64,000 nucleotides of DNA from Acinetobacter geminorum. GTDB taxonomy: Bacteria; Pseudomonadota; Gammaproteobacteria; Pseudomonadales; Moraxellaceae. The notes beneath the pieces are model-generated. The model saw only the letters and a list, made by a program, of their open reading frames with translations, made no database searches and was not told where the DNA came from. The stretch is from assembly GCF_013009345.1 (NCBI RefSeq), contig NZ_JABELE010000016.1:26432-90431 (forward strand), given 5' to 3'. Each line of letters opens with the position of its first letter. The stretch's first letter is position 1. The position numbers and the translations under genes are program-made. Below, piece after piece: positions 18,864-26,751 of this stretch.

Positions 18864-19963
18864 TATAATTTCACTCGCTTGATCTGTTTCTTGATTTTTG
18901 GTCCTAACTTCTGCTTACGTGAGAATAAGGCGGCAGCAACGCCATACACAACTAACACAGCAGGATAAGCCCAAATATCGAGTTCTTCTTTACTAATACG
19001 AGTCTTGATTGCAATCATTAATACGATCAGACTGGAAAAAATAAAAATCGCCGGAATAAGACGGTAATAACGGCCTTGTCGTGGGCTCACTTCAGACAAT
19101 GCCACTGATAGCATTAACGCAATAACAATGGTGAATGGCCCAAATAAACGCCATCCCAACTCACTTCTAATAACTGGATCATTCGTTTTTGAAAAGAGTT
19201 TTGTTGTTGATAGTGCTTCTACATCGCCACTCTCAAATTTAAGATCTTTGTCATTTTCTAAACGTAGACGATAAGACTGGAACTCGGCTTGTGTATATTT
19301 TGGTTGTCCCGGGAATATTTCATAACGACGACCTTGTACCAGATCAACAACATTGGCAGTGTCATTTGCAACTTCTACACGAGTCGCTTCTTTTGCCAAA
19401 ATCATAACATCTGGCTTATCTTCTTTAGCAGCGCGCTGATAAAAGAAAATATCCTTCAAATTCTTTCGGTCTTCCGACAATGACCCCGCATAGATCGTAT
19501 ATGGCCCAGAAGAAATAAACTCTCTTGGTCGAACCAAATCGAAACCTGTCCGAACAGCTTGTGTGGTTGTCAGTTTTTCAAACTCACGTAGTCCCCACGG
19601 CGTCATCCACAGCATAAGTACCGACTGAAATACCATATAAACCAGTGTCATTGGAATGAGTAATCGTGCTAATTGATGACGGCTTACACCACTACCATTC
19701 AATACAGCCATTTCATGGTCAACATATAAACGACCAAACACCAACATTAAACCAATGAAAAAACCCAATGGTAAAATGAGTGTTAGAAATTCAGGTAAAC
19801 GATATCCAATGATGCTAAACAAGATACTGGCATCTAAACGCCCCTGCGCCGCCACACCAAAGTATTTGATCAGACGACCACCCATCATGATTAGGGTCAG
19901 TAAAGAAATGACCACCAATGAGGTAGAGACAACTTGCTTGACGAGATAACGCCGAATAATCAA
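18863..19963 (-). CDS. lptF: LPS export permease LptF
   Basis: Partner of LptG in the LPS/LOS ABC exporter. It has the same six-segment topology with a central periplasmic jellyroll (about 130-260) and begins with a basic cytoplasmic stretch, MIIRRYLVKQV. The C-terminus is strongly basic, probably cytoplasmic. It is the first gene of lptF-lptG and divergent from pepA, sharing a 143-bp promoter gap, as in E. coli where pepA and lptFG are also divergent neighbours. Confidence 0.93.
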   Translation of the reverse strand: MIIRRYLVKQVVSTSLVVISLLTLIMMGGRLIKYFGVAAQGRLDASILFSIIGYRLPEFLTLILPLGFFIGLMLVFGRLYVDHEMAVLNGSGVSRHQLARLLIPMTLVYMVFQSVLMLWMTPWGLREFEKLTTTQAVRTGFDLVRPREFISSGPYTIYAGSLSEDRKNLKDIFFYQRAAKEDKPDVMILAKEATRVEVANDTANVVDLVQGRRYEIFPGQPKYTQAEFQSYRLRLENDKDLKFESGDVEALSTTKLFSKTNDPVIRSELGWRLFGPFTIVIALMLSVALSEVSPRQGRYYRLIPAIFIFSSLIVLMIAIKTRISKEELDIWAYPAVLVVYGVAAALFSRKQKLGPKIKKQIKRVKL

Positions 19964-20106
19964 AGTAATACTTCCAAAAGGCTAATCGGGACGTGTGCTA
20001 GTTTACCCGAATGTTAAAAATATAAAACCGCACATTGCAACGCTATGCTTGAAAGTGTTTCAATGTTTTAATCCATCATAACTTTCTATAGGCAATCACG
20101 GCAGCC

Positions 20107-21555
20107 ATGAAATTTACAACTTATACAACTTTTCCCGAACAGACATCTAATGAATCTTTGTGGGTTTTAGTTGATTCAGAACAGCTACAAAGCAACATCA
20201 ACACATATCAAATCAATAACCTAGAAAGCGTTCTTACTGCCACCCAATTCAAAGGCAACTTCAATGAAACTCTGCCTTTATTCGGTCAGGTTTCAAATCA
20301 ACCTCATAGCCAATTACTTGGCTTAGGAAAAACAGCCGAACTTCAGGCGGTTAAGCTCGCTAAACTTGCCCAAACCATTATCAAATCGACACAAAATAAA
20401 TTTAAGCATATCGCAATTGATATTGCTGCGTTACCTGTCGAATACCATTATTTATTCGCTTTAAGCTTAACTCAAGCAGCTTATGGTTATGATGAGTTTA
20501 AATCGAAAAAAAATGAATTTATGTTACAACAGGTTGATTTAATTAGTTCAACGACGAGCCTTGATGAAAAACAACTGGCTTTAGTGCATGCCGTACAGTC
20601 TGGTCAATCGTATGCACGTGACCTTGGAAATCGTCCGGGTAACATTTGCTTCCCTGAATATTTGGCAGAACAAGCATTAGCTTTAGCCGCAGAATTCCCT
20701 GATTTACTCAAAGTGACTGTCTTAAATGAACAGCAAATGGCTGATTTAGGCATGTATGCTTTTCTTGCAGTCAGCAAAGGATCTGAACGTCCGGGTCGTA
20801 TCGTAACACTTGAATACCAAGCTGGAATCGATGAAGCACCTGTTGTACTTGTCGGTAAAGGCGTTACTTTTGATACAGGCGGTATTTCTTTAAAACCAGG
20901 CCTAGGCATGGATGAAATGAAGTTCGATATGTGCGGTGCAGCCTCTGTATTAGGTACTATTCGTGCGCTATGTGAAGCGAAACTCCCTATTCATGTCGTT
21001 GGAGCAATTGCAGCTGCAGAAAACATGCCTTCAGGTAAAGCAACTCGCCCAGGTGATATTGTGACAACCATGAGCGGACAAACTGTTGAAATTTTAAACA
21101 CGGATGCTGAAGGTCGTCTTGTACTGTGTGACACATTGACCTATATCAAACGCTTCAATCCAGCTGTCGTGGTTGATATCGCAACATTAACAGGTGCATG
21201 TGTAGTCGCTTTAGGTAAAGTACTGAGTGGTTTGTTCTCACCAGATGATGCTTTAGCAGCTGAACTCCAACAAGCGGGTGAGCAATCATTTGACCGTGTA
21301 TGGCGTATGCCAGTCATTGAAGATTATCAAGAATTACTTGATTCACCATTTGCGGATATTGCAAACATCGGCGGTCCATACGGCGGTGCAATTACGGCAG
21401 CTTGTTTCCTTGAGCGCTTTACACGTGAGTATCGTTGGGCTCATTTAGATGTAGCAGGAACAGCATGGTTATCTGGTCCAGCTAAAGGTGCAACAGGCCG
21501 TCCAGTGCCATTACTCATGCAATTTTTAGCGAATCGTGTAAATACGAATGGCTAA
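20107..21555 (+). CDS. pepA: Leucyl aminopeptidase PepA
   Basis: An M17 cytosolic aminopeptidase with two metal ions, releasing N-terminal leucine and other residues; in E. coli it also binds DNA at cer. Metal-binding and catalytic motifs are VGKGVTFDTGGISLKP, FDMCGAASV and the family signature NTDAEGRL. At 482 residues it is a little shorter than E. coli PepA (503), mainly at the N-terminus. holC overlaps its end by 8 bp. Confidence 0.94.
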   Translation: MKFTTYTTFPEQTSNESLWVLVDSEQLQSNINTYQINNLESVLTATQFKGNFNETLPLFGQVSNQPHSQLLGLGKTAELQAVKLAKLAQTIIKSTQNKFKHIAIDIAALPVEYHYLFALSLTQAAYGYDEFKSKKNEFMLQQVDLISSTTSLDEKQLALVHAVQSGQSYARDLGNRPGNICFPEYLAEQALALAAEFPDLLKVTVLNEQQMADLGMYAFLAVSKGSERPGRIVTLEYQAGIDEAPVVLVGKGVTFDTGGISLKPGLGMDEMKFDMCGAASVLGTIRALCEAKLPIHVVGAIAAAENMPSGKATRPGDIVTTMSGQTVEILNTDAEGRLVLCDTLTYIKRFNPAVVVDIATLTGACVVALGKVLSGLFSPDDALAAELQQAGEQSFDRVWRMPVIEDYQELLDSPFADIANIGGPYGGAITAACFLERFTREYRWAHLDVAGTAWLSGPAKGATGRPVPLLMQFLANRVNTNG

Positions 21556-21955
21556 AATTAGTTTTTATCTGTTTGAAACCAGTGAAGAACGGCAAGTCGA
21601 TAGTGCTTGCCGTTTATGCCGAAAGATTTTACAGAAGCATCCTAAAATCTGGTGGTATTGCCCAGATGTGCAGCTACAACAAACTCTTGATGAAAGATTA
21701 TGGGATTTCGACCCTGTCAGCTTCATTGCACATGGAGTTGATCAAGCTGAGGCTGCTGTATGTATTTCGGCTAAACAACCGCTTGAACAAGGCCTGTTAG
21801 TATTTAATTTTAACAATCATGCACTTGAACAAGTTGATCATTTTAGCCACATTATAGAAATTGTTGAAAATAATGAAACAGCCAAGCAAATTGGTCGAGA
21901 AAAATTTAAAATGTATCGCCGTTTGGGTATAGAACCGCGGACCTTTAAATTATAA
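21548..21955 (+). CDS. holC: DNA polymerase III chi subunit
   Basis: HolC links the clamp loader to single-stranded DNA-binding protein. The 135-aa product has the chi-family start (ISFYLFETSEERQVDSACRL) and the central PDVQLQQTLDERLWDFDPVSFIAHG region. The pepA-holC order with an 8-bp overlap is the classical gammaproteobacterial arrangement and supports the call. Confidence 0.9.
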   Translation: MAKISFYLFETSEERQVDSACRLCRKILQKHPKIWWYCPDVQLQQTLDERLWDFDPVSFIAHGVDQAEAAVCISAKQPLEQGLLVFNFNNHALEQVDHFSHIIEIVENNETAKQIGREKFKMYRRLGIEPRTFKL

Positions 21956-21996
21956 CGCGATAAAATGTTGAAACTGTTGAGTAAAGGAGAACTGTG

Positions 21997-22632
21997 GTGG
22001 CATTAAATGTCGGGCAAGATTTTAAAAAAAGATGGTTAAATGCGCCTGAAGCTGTCCGTCATGCTTATCAACAGGATCTGGCACGTATTTGTGACTTATT
22101 AGAACCCCAAACTCCTATTCAGCTTTGGGTTTTAAATGACGAAAAAGCGCAGTTAGAATCACAGCAAAAAATTGAACAAGCTTATGCGGACCTTAAGGCA
22201 GAGCTTATTGAGCAAGCACGTATCCGTCGTCAGCTCGCTTTAGAAAAAGCGCTTGCTGACAAACGTGCATCAGAAGCTGCTTATGCTGCGGCATTGCAAG
22301 CGGACGAAATTCGCAAGTTTAATGAACAGACTGAAACATTACAGGCATTACGTAGCCATTTAGAACAAGAAGTTGCAGAACAAACTGCACGTTATCAGAA
22401 AAATCCAGAAACACCAGCAGTCAATTACTCTGCTGGCGTAAAACTTAGTATTACCGATGATCAAATCTTATCTGAGCTTGAAAGTTTACGCATTCGTTTA
22501 GAACTTGAAGCTGAGAACTTAATTGAAGAGTCTGTAACGGCTTTCCGAGCCAAACTACATGTGGCAGCTCAAGAAGAAATTGAATACATTTTAAAGAATT
22601 CTAAGTTTTCTGATGAAAAAATAGAAAAGTAA
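21997..22632 (+). CDS. Conserved coiled-coil protein, function unknown
   Basis: I do not recognise a named family. The 211-residue protein is highly charged, with no signal peptide or membrane segment. From about 55 to 130 it is rich in Ala, Glu, Gln, Lys and Arg in heptad-like order, predicting a long coiled coil; a second helical segment covers about 150-205. Two GTG codons stand in tandem at 21994 and 21997. The second lies seven bases from AAAGGAG, which is better spacing. It lies 38 bp after holC, so it may be cotranscribed with the replisome gene, but that does not establish a role. Confidence 0.7.
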   Translation: MALNVGQDFKKRWLNAPEAVRHAYQQDLARICDLLEPQTPIQLWVLNDEKAQLESQQKIEQAYADLKAELIEQARIRRQLALEKALADKRASEAAYAAALQADEIRKFNEQTETLQALRSHLEQEVAEQTARYQKNPETPAVNYSAGVKLSITDDQILSELESLRIRLELEAENLIEESVTAFRAKLHVAAQEEIEYILKNSKFSDEKIEK

Positions 22633-22649
22633 AGTTTTAAAAACTTCTT

Positions 22650-22694
22650 CTGTCATAAAACTGACACCTATATGTCACAAAATAGACACAAATA
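22650..22694 (+). promoter_or_regulatory. Tandem Pho boxes (PhoB site)
   Basis: Four direct repeats at exact 11-bp intervals: TGTCAT (22651), TGACAC (22662), TGTCAC (22673) and AGACAC (22684). The first 18 bases from 22650 match the Pho box CTGTCATAWAWCTGTCAY at 17 positions. A TATTCT -10-like element follows at 22696-22701. This is a PhoB-dependent promoter layout, with tandem boxes replacing the -35 element. Confidence 0.72.
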
Positions 22695-22763
22695 TTATTC
22701 TTGTAGATCAATTGATTATGAGAATAGAAAGTAGTGATTTAAGATAATTAATGAGGGTAAGAA

Positions 22764-22982
22764 ATGGACATTCCGCATCAGATTTCAAAGCAACTTGAGC
22801 AGCTTAATCAGGGTGAACAATGGACATTTTCAGCACAAGAACTTTATATGAGTCATAACGACTTTAATTCACTTTCAATCTTGCTGACACGAGCATCGGA
22901 AAAAGGTGAATTTTCAATTACACGCACTCAGCATAATAAACCATGGGTTGGCACGCATTCGGTTACTCTCACCAAGCATTAA
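22764..22982 (+). CDS. 72-aa protein behind a Pho box, function unknown
   Basis: A small soluble protein with no membrane segment. It resembles a compact alpha/beta domain: a helix (residues 4-14, HQISKQLEQLNQ), a second helix (about 32-46) and a C-terminal strand containing the basic, Trp-containing stretch RTQHNKPWVG. It has a good ribosome site (GAGGGTAAGAA before ATG) and its own terminator, so it looks like a real monocistronic gene. The tandem Pho box upstream suggests induction by phosphate limitation. I cannot name a function. Confidence 0.75.
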   Translation: MDIPHQISKQLEQLNQGEQWTFSAQELYMSHNDFNSLSILLTRASEKGEFSITRTQHNKPWVGTHSVTLTKH

Positions 22983-22993
22983 TTTTTAAAAAT

Positions 22994-23022
22994 AAAAAAC
23001 CGGAACATATGTCCGGTTTTTT
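22994..23022. terminator. Bidirectional terminator
   Basis: An 11-bp perfect stem (22994-23004 and 23012-23022) with a 7-nt loop and T-tracts on both strands. It serves the 72-aa gene on plus and ribE on minus. Confidence 0.88.
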
Positions 23023-23041
23023 ATTTTTGATGATCAGGATT

Positions 23042-23701
23042 TTATTTTAAAAAACCATTCTCAGCTAAAAAAGCCATACTAATATTTGACTCAGTTTTTT
23101 GTTCAGCTGCTTTATCACCGAGCAATAAACGCTCGATATAACGCGCCAACACATCGACTTCAAGGTTGACCTTACTGCCTACTTGCCACGTTCCAATATT
23201 GGTACGTTCTGCGGTGTGCGGAATCAAATTCAAGCTTAAAATATTTCCACGTAAGTGGTTAATCGTTAAGCTAATTCCGTCAACGGTTACCGAACCTTTT
23301 TCCGCCAAATATTTAGCAAGTTCTGCCGGTGCTGTAACTTCATAATAGATTGAACGAGCATCTTCACGCACTACGGTAATTTCACCTACGCCATCAACGT
23401 GACCACTTACAATATGCCCACCAAAGCGCGTTGTCGGTAACATTGCCTTTTCAACATTGACACGTTGCCCAACTTTCCAGTTACCCAAAGTCGTTCGATT
23501 TAAACTTTCACGAGAAACATCTGCTGCGTACCAGTTATCACCCCATTCAATGACTGTGAGGCAAATACCATTGGTTGCAATTGAGTCACCCAAATGTACG
23601 TCTGACATATCCAGATCAGTCTGAATACGTAGACGCACATCACCACCTACACTTTGCAGGCTTTCTACTTTACCTAAACTTTCAATAATGCCTGTAAACA
23701 T
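23042..23701 (-). CDS. ribE: Riboflavin synthase alpha chain
   Basis: Dismutates two 6,7-dimethyl-8-ribityllumazine molecules to riboflavin. Two tandem lumazine-binding barrels (about 1-95 and 98-190) are visible, each with the repeated pattern MFTGIIESLG / GHIVSGHVDGVG and the NGICLTV / DGISLTIN motifs. It is the last gene of nrdR-ribD-methyltransferase-ribE. The 219-aa length is normal. Some databases call the same gene ribC. Confidence 0.94.
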   Translation of the reverse strand: MFTGIIESLGKVESLQSVGGDVRLRIQTDLDMSDVHLGDSIATNGICLTVIEWGDNWYAADVSRESLNRTTLGNWKVGQRVNVEKAMLPTTRFGGHIVSGHVDGVGEITVVREDARSIYYEVTAPAELAKYLAEKGSVTVDGISLTINHLRGNILSLNLIPHTAERTNIGTWQVGSKVNLEVDVLARYIERLLLGDKAAEQKTESNISMAFLAENGFLK

Positions 23702-23744
23702 GGCTCAATCTCCAAATCTTTTTACACTGCTTAAATTGCAGCGC

Positions 23745-25037
23745 TTACCAAAGTGCGAGCTGTGTACTATTACCTGAGGTATCTACACCACCTAGCTCGG
23801 CGAAGTGGTAAAGCTGGCCTAATAACTGACGCAATGGTGGCCCTGACTTGGCATGAGTATCAGTAATCACAATAAACTCAAGCACGCGTGCACGTTCAGA
23901 CTGTCGTTGTTTACTTACGCGATAACGCGGCACATCTTGTGTTAACAAGGTTACTTTGCCCCGCTCAAGATTAGCCATAAGCAAATCTTTTGGCTCGATA
24001 TTACCATCAGTTGAATAGCTGGTCAGAATATAGCGTGCATTGATCGTTGAAAGTAATTTCTCATACGCATCTTTTGCATGTTTAGAAGAGTTATATGGAC
24101 TTGGACGCTCTTTACGCCACGCTCTATCAATTCCACTCTTATAACCTTTGGTATCCGGTGAAGGTAAATCCACCTGATCCCATAAAGTTAATGCATTTAA
24201 AACATGGTAATTACTACTATATGCGTGTTGGTTATATGGTGGATCGAGATAGGCAACATCGACTTCAAAACCACTCATTTGATTTGCTAGATGCTGGGAG
24301 TCTACACACCACATTTCAGCAGCAGGTCGTTTACGATCACCAATCTCACAAAAACGGCTCGGTGTTAACCAAAGTAATGACTCAATTCGTTCTAGCGCAG
24401 TTTGAGTACGTCCGCCCCACCCTTGGTGAAAACTTTTAAATACGCCACTCGTGTTACTGACAAAACTAGCTGAATAGAGCAATGGTGCAAGCAAAGCACT
24501 CATCTCTACATCATTAATTGCACCTTGTGCCTGCCATGTTGCAATCTGCTGGCGAATCGCATCGATACGCATACCATTACGGCGTTTAAAGAATAAACGA
24601 TCACGAGTTGGATCGTATATATCATCATTACGCGGGCAAAGGTTATGCGTTACCCAACCTTTAACTTCAGGTAAGCGATTTAAATAGTCGATAGCCTTTT
24701 GATAACCGCCCAGTTCTTTAAAAGCAGGCGCATCAACACAGGCTAAAATTGCATGATTTAAAGCATGGCTATAAGGTTCCCAGTCATTCGCAATCACGCG
24801 GTAACCATTTTGACGTGCTAAACGAGACACGACGCCACTGCCAGCAAAGAAATCGGCAAAAATCGGTGGATTCTTTTTCTTACTATTCAGTGTCCCTGTA
24901 ATTTCAAGGGCTTCTAAAATTAGATGGAGCAATCGGCGCTTGTTACCCAAGTACGGCACAAGCTGATGGAAAAGATATTCGTCTGTTGTACGGGCTGCAT
25001 GACGACGTTTGTGATAAACCGAAGGCTCTGAATTCAT
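23745..25037 (-). CDS. aamA: DNA adenine N6-methyltransferase (AamA-like), in the rib operon
   Basis: A D12-class adenine methyltransferase. The SAM-binding motif I is ADFFAGSGVVSR (about residues 51-62) and the catalytic motif IV is DPPYNQHAY. The N-terminal GNKRRLL stretch is also typical of Dam-like enzymes. At 430 residues it is longer than Dam. No restriction endonuclease gene is adjacent, so it is an orphan enzyme. It overlaps the ribD stop by 4 bp (ATGA), so it is translated as part of the riboflavin operon. It corresponds to A. baumannii A1S_0222 (AamA), which I recall has demonstrated adenine methylation activity; the assignment rests on locus context and motifs. Confidence 0.85.
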   Translation of the reverse strand: MNSEPSVYHKRRHAARTTDEYLFHQLVPYLGNKRRLLHLILEALEITGTLNSKKKNPPIFADFFAGSGVVSRLARQNGYRVIANDWEPYSHALNHAILACVDAPAFKELGGYQKAIDYLNRLPEVKGWVTHNLCPRNDDIYDPTRDRLFFKRRNGMRIDAIRQQIATWQAQGAINDVEMSALLAPLLYSASFVSNTSGVFKSFHQGWGGRTQTALERIESLLWLTPSRFCEIGDRKRPAAEMWCVDSQHLANQMSGFEVDVAYLDPPYNQHAYSSNYHVLNALTLWDQVDLPSPDTKGYKSGIDRAWRKERPSPYNSSKHAKDAYEKLLSTINARYILTSYSTDGNIEPKDLLMANLERGKVTLLTQDVPRYRVSKQRQSERARVLEFIVITDTHAKSGPPLRQLLGQLYHFAELGGVDTSGNSTQLALW

Positions 25038-26119
25038 ACTTTCTCTTGCGTAGGGATTAACCTTAAGCGTATATCTTGATCAATTTGTGTCACATCAAGA
25101 AGTGTAAAACGAAGTTGCTCTGCCATATATTCAAATTCTGCATTGAACATGGCCCTTGCACTTTTCCCCAATAAGGTCGGGGCAATATAACTGATCAATT
25201 CATCCACCAAACCTTCTTGCAAAAAGGCAGTAGACAATGTTGCGCCAGCTTCAACCAACACATCATAAATTTGATGTTGCTTAGATAGGGTCTGTAACAG
25301 CATTTTTAAAGGCTGAGTTTCTAATTGTATCACGCCTAAATCAGCAAGTTCTTGACGATACGGCCCCATCACCATCACAGTTTCAGGATTCTCTAAGATC
25401 TTAGCGTTAAGTGGTAAACGTCCTTGGCGATCTAAAACAACACGTTTTGGCTGAGCAACTGTCTTGATATCAAAATTATTGAGTGAACGCACGTTAAGCT
25501 GACAATCATCTGCAATCACAGTTTCAATACCTGTAATCACTGCTCCAGAAATGGCACGCCAATGTTGTACATCTTGACGGGCCGAAGAACCTGTAATCCA
25601 CTTCGACTCACCTGATGCCATTGCAGTACGCCCATCTAAACTTGAGGCTACCTTTAAACGTACATAAGGCATGCCTGTAGACATTGCCTTTAAAAAACCT
25701 TGATTAAGTTTTGATGCTAAATCTTTACAAATGCCAACTTCTACTTCAATTCCGGCATTTTCTAAAATCTGAACACCTTTGCCCGCAACCAATGGATTGG
25801 GGTCAGGGCAAGCGACCACTACTTTTTTAACTTGGGCTTTCACCAATGCTTCGGCACAAGGAGGAGTCCGGCCATAATGCGCACATGGTTCAAGCGTGAC
25901 ATAAGCCGTTGCACCTTGTGCATGTTCACCCGCCTCGCGTAAGGCAAAGACCTCTGCGTGTGGCTGACCTGCTTTAGGATGAAAACCTTGGCCAATTAAC
26001 TGATCATCTTTGACAATCACACAACCAACATTTGGATTAGGCTTGGTCGAATATAGTCCTCGTTTGGCAAGTTCAATAGCTTGCTGCATCCAATACTGAT
26101 CTTGTTTCAACTCAGACAT
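25034..26119 (-). CDS. ribD: Bifunctional riboflavin deaminase/reductase RibD
   Basis: Deaminates and then reduces the pyrimidine intermediate of riboflavin synthesis. The N-terminal cytidine-deaminase-like domain has His54-Ala-Glu56, Cys79 and Cys88 (PCAHYGRTPPC) binding zinc. The C-terminal dihydrofolate-reductase-like domain runs from about residue 150. Its stop overlaps the methyltransferase start; nrdR lies 15 bp upstream. Length is typical. Confidence 0.95.
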   Translation of the reverse strand: MSELKQDQYWMQQAIELAKRGLYSTKPNPNVGCVIVKDDQLIGQGFHPKAGQPHAEVFALREAGEHAQGATAYVTLEPCAHYGRTPPCAEALVKAQVKKVVVACPDPNPLVAGKGVQILENAGIEVEVGICKDLASKLNQGFLKAMSTGMPYVRLKVASSLDGRTAMASGESKWITGSSARQDVQHWRAISGAVITGIETVIADDCQLNVRSLNNFDIKTVAQPKRVVLDRQGRLPLNAKILENPETVMVMGPYRQELADLGVIQLETQPLKMLLQTLSKQHQIYDVLVEAGATLSTAFLQEGLVDELISYIAPTLLGKSARAMFNAEFEYMAEQLRFTLLDVTQIDQDIRLRLIPTQEKV

Positions 26120-26134
26120 AAATATCTCAAATGA

Positions 26135-26593
26135 TTAGTGTTCACGTTGTTGCATTTGCTCAATTTGACGGCGAAACGCTTCAACATCCTGAAAATCTTG
26201 ATAGACAGAAGCAAATCGGACGTAAGCAACATGGTCAAGGGCAAATAAAGATTGCATGACGATTTCGCCAATTGTTCTAGATTTCACGTCACGCTCACCT
26301 AAACGGCGAATCTGCAACTGAATATCACTTAAAACTGTTTCGATCTGCTCTTGTGTGACCGGACGTTTTTGCAAAGCATGCATTAACGAACGACGTAATT
26401 TGGCCTCATCGAAAGGTTCATTTTTTCCATTCGATTTGATCACACGGGGCATTACCACTTCATAGCTTTCAAAAGTGGTAAAACGTTCACCGCAAATTAC
26501 ACACTCACGACGTCGACGAATCTGACAGCCTTCGGCGGCTAAACGTGAATCGATGACTTTACTATCTGCGGCGTTGCAAAATGGACAATGCAT
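26135..26593 (-). CDS. nrdR: Transcriptional repressor NrdR
   Basis: An ATP/dATP-sensing repressor of ribonucleotide reductase genes. A zinc ribbon with Cys3, Cys6, Cys31 and Cys34 (CPFC ... CVIC) is followed by an ATP-cone domain (about 49-139, beginning PRVIKSNGKNEPFDEAKL). It has the standard length of 152 residues. Placement directly before ribD is common in proteobacteria. Confidence 0.96.
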   Translation of the reverse strand: MHCPFCNAADSKVIDSRLAAEGCQIRRRRECVICGERFTTFESYEVVMPRVIKSNGKNEPFDEAKLRRSLMHALQKRPVTQEQIETVLSDIQLQIRRLGERDVKSRTIGEIVMQSLFALDHVAYVRFASVYQDFQDVEAFRRQIEQMQQREH

Positions 26594-26669
26594 AGCGGAT
26601 TTATAGGGTCGATTACTTTGACCTAGTGTAGCAAAATTTCCACACTTACAGAACCAGCATTCTATGAGA

Positions 26670-26727
26670 CAAAAAAACAGTCCTGAGCAAGATCAAAGCA
26701 TCGCTTTGATCACAGCGCAAGACTGTT
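26670..26727 (-). terminator. Long terminator after amtB
   Basis: A nested hairpin: inner perfect 9-bp stem 26691-26699/26703-26711 and outer stem 26676-26682/26721-26727. On the minus strand it is followed by a seven-T run (26671-26677 complement). It ends glnK-amtB. Confidence 0.8.
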
Positions 26728-26751
26728 CTTTTAAGACAGATATATTAATGA

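Noticed and set aside
26594..26751. FMN riboswitch for the rib genes
   Set aside because: No conserved FMN-element segments upstream of nrdR-ribD or ribE.
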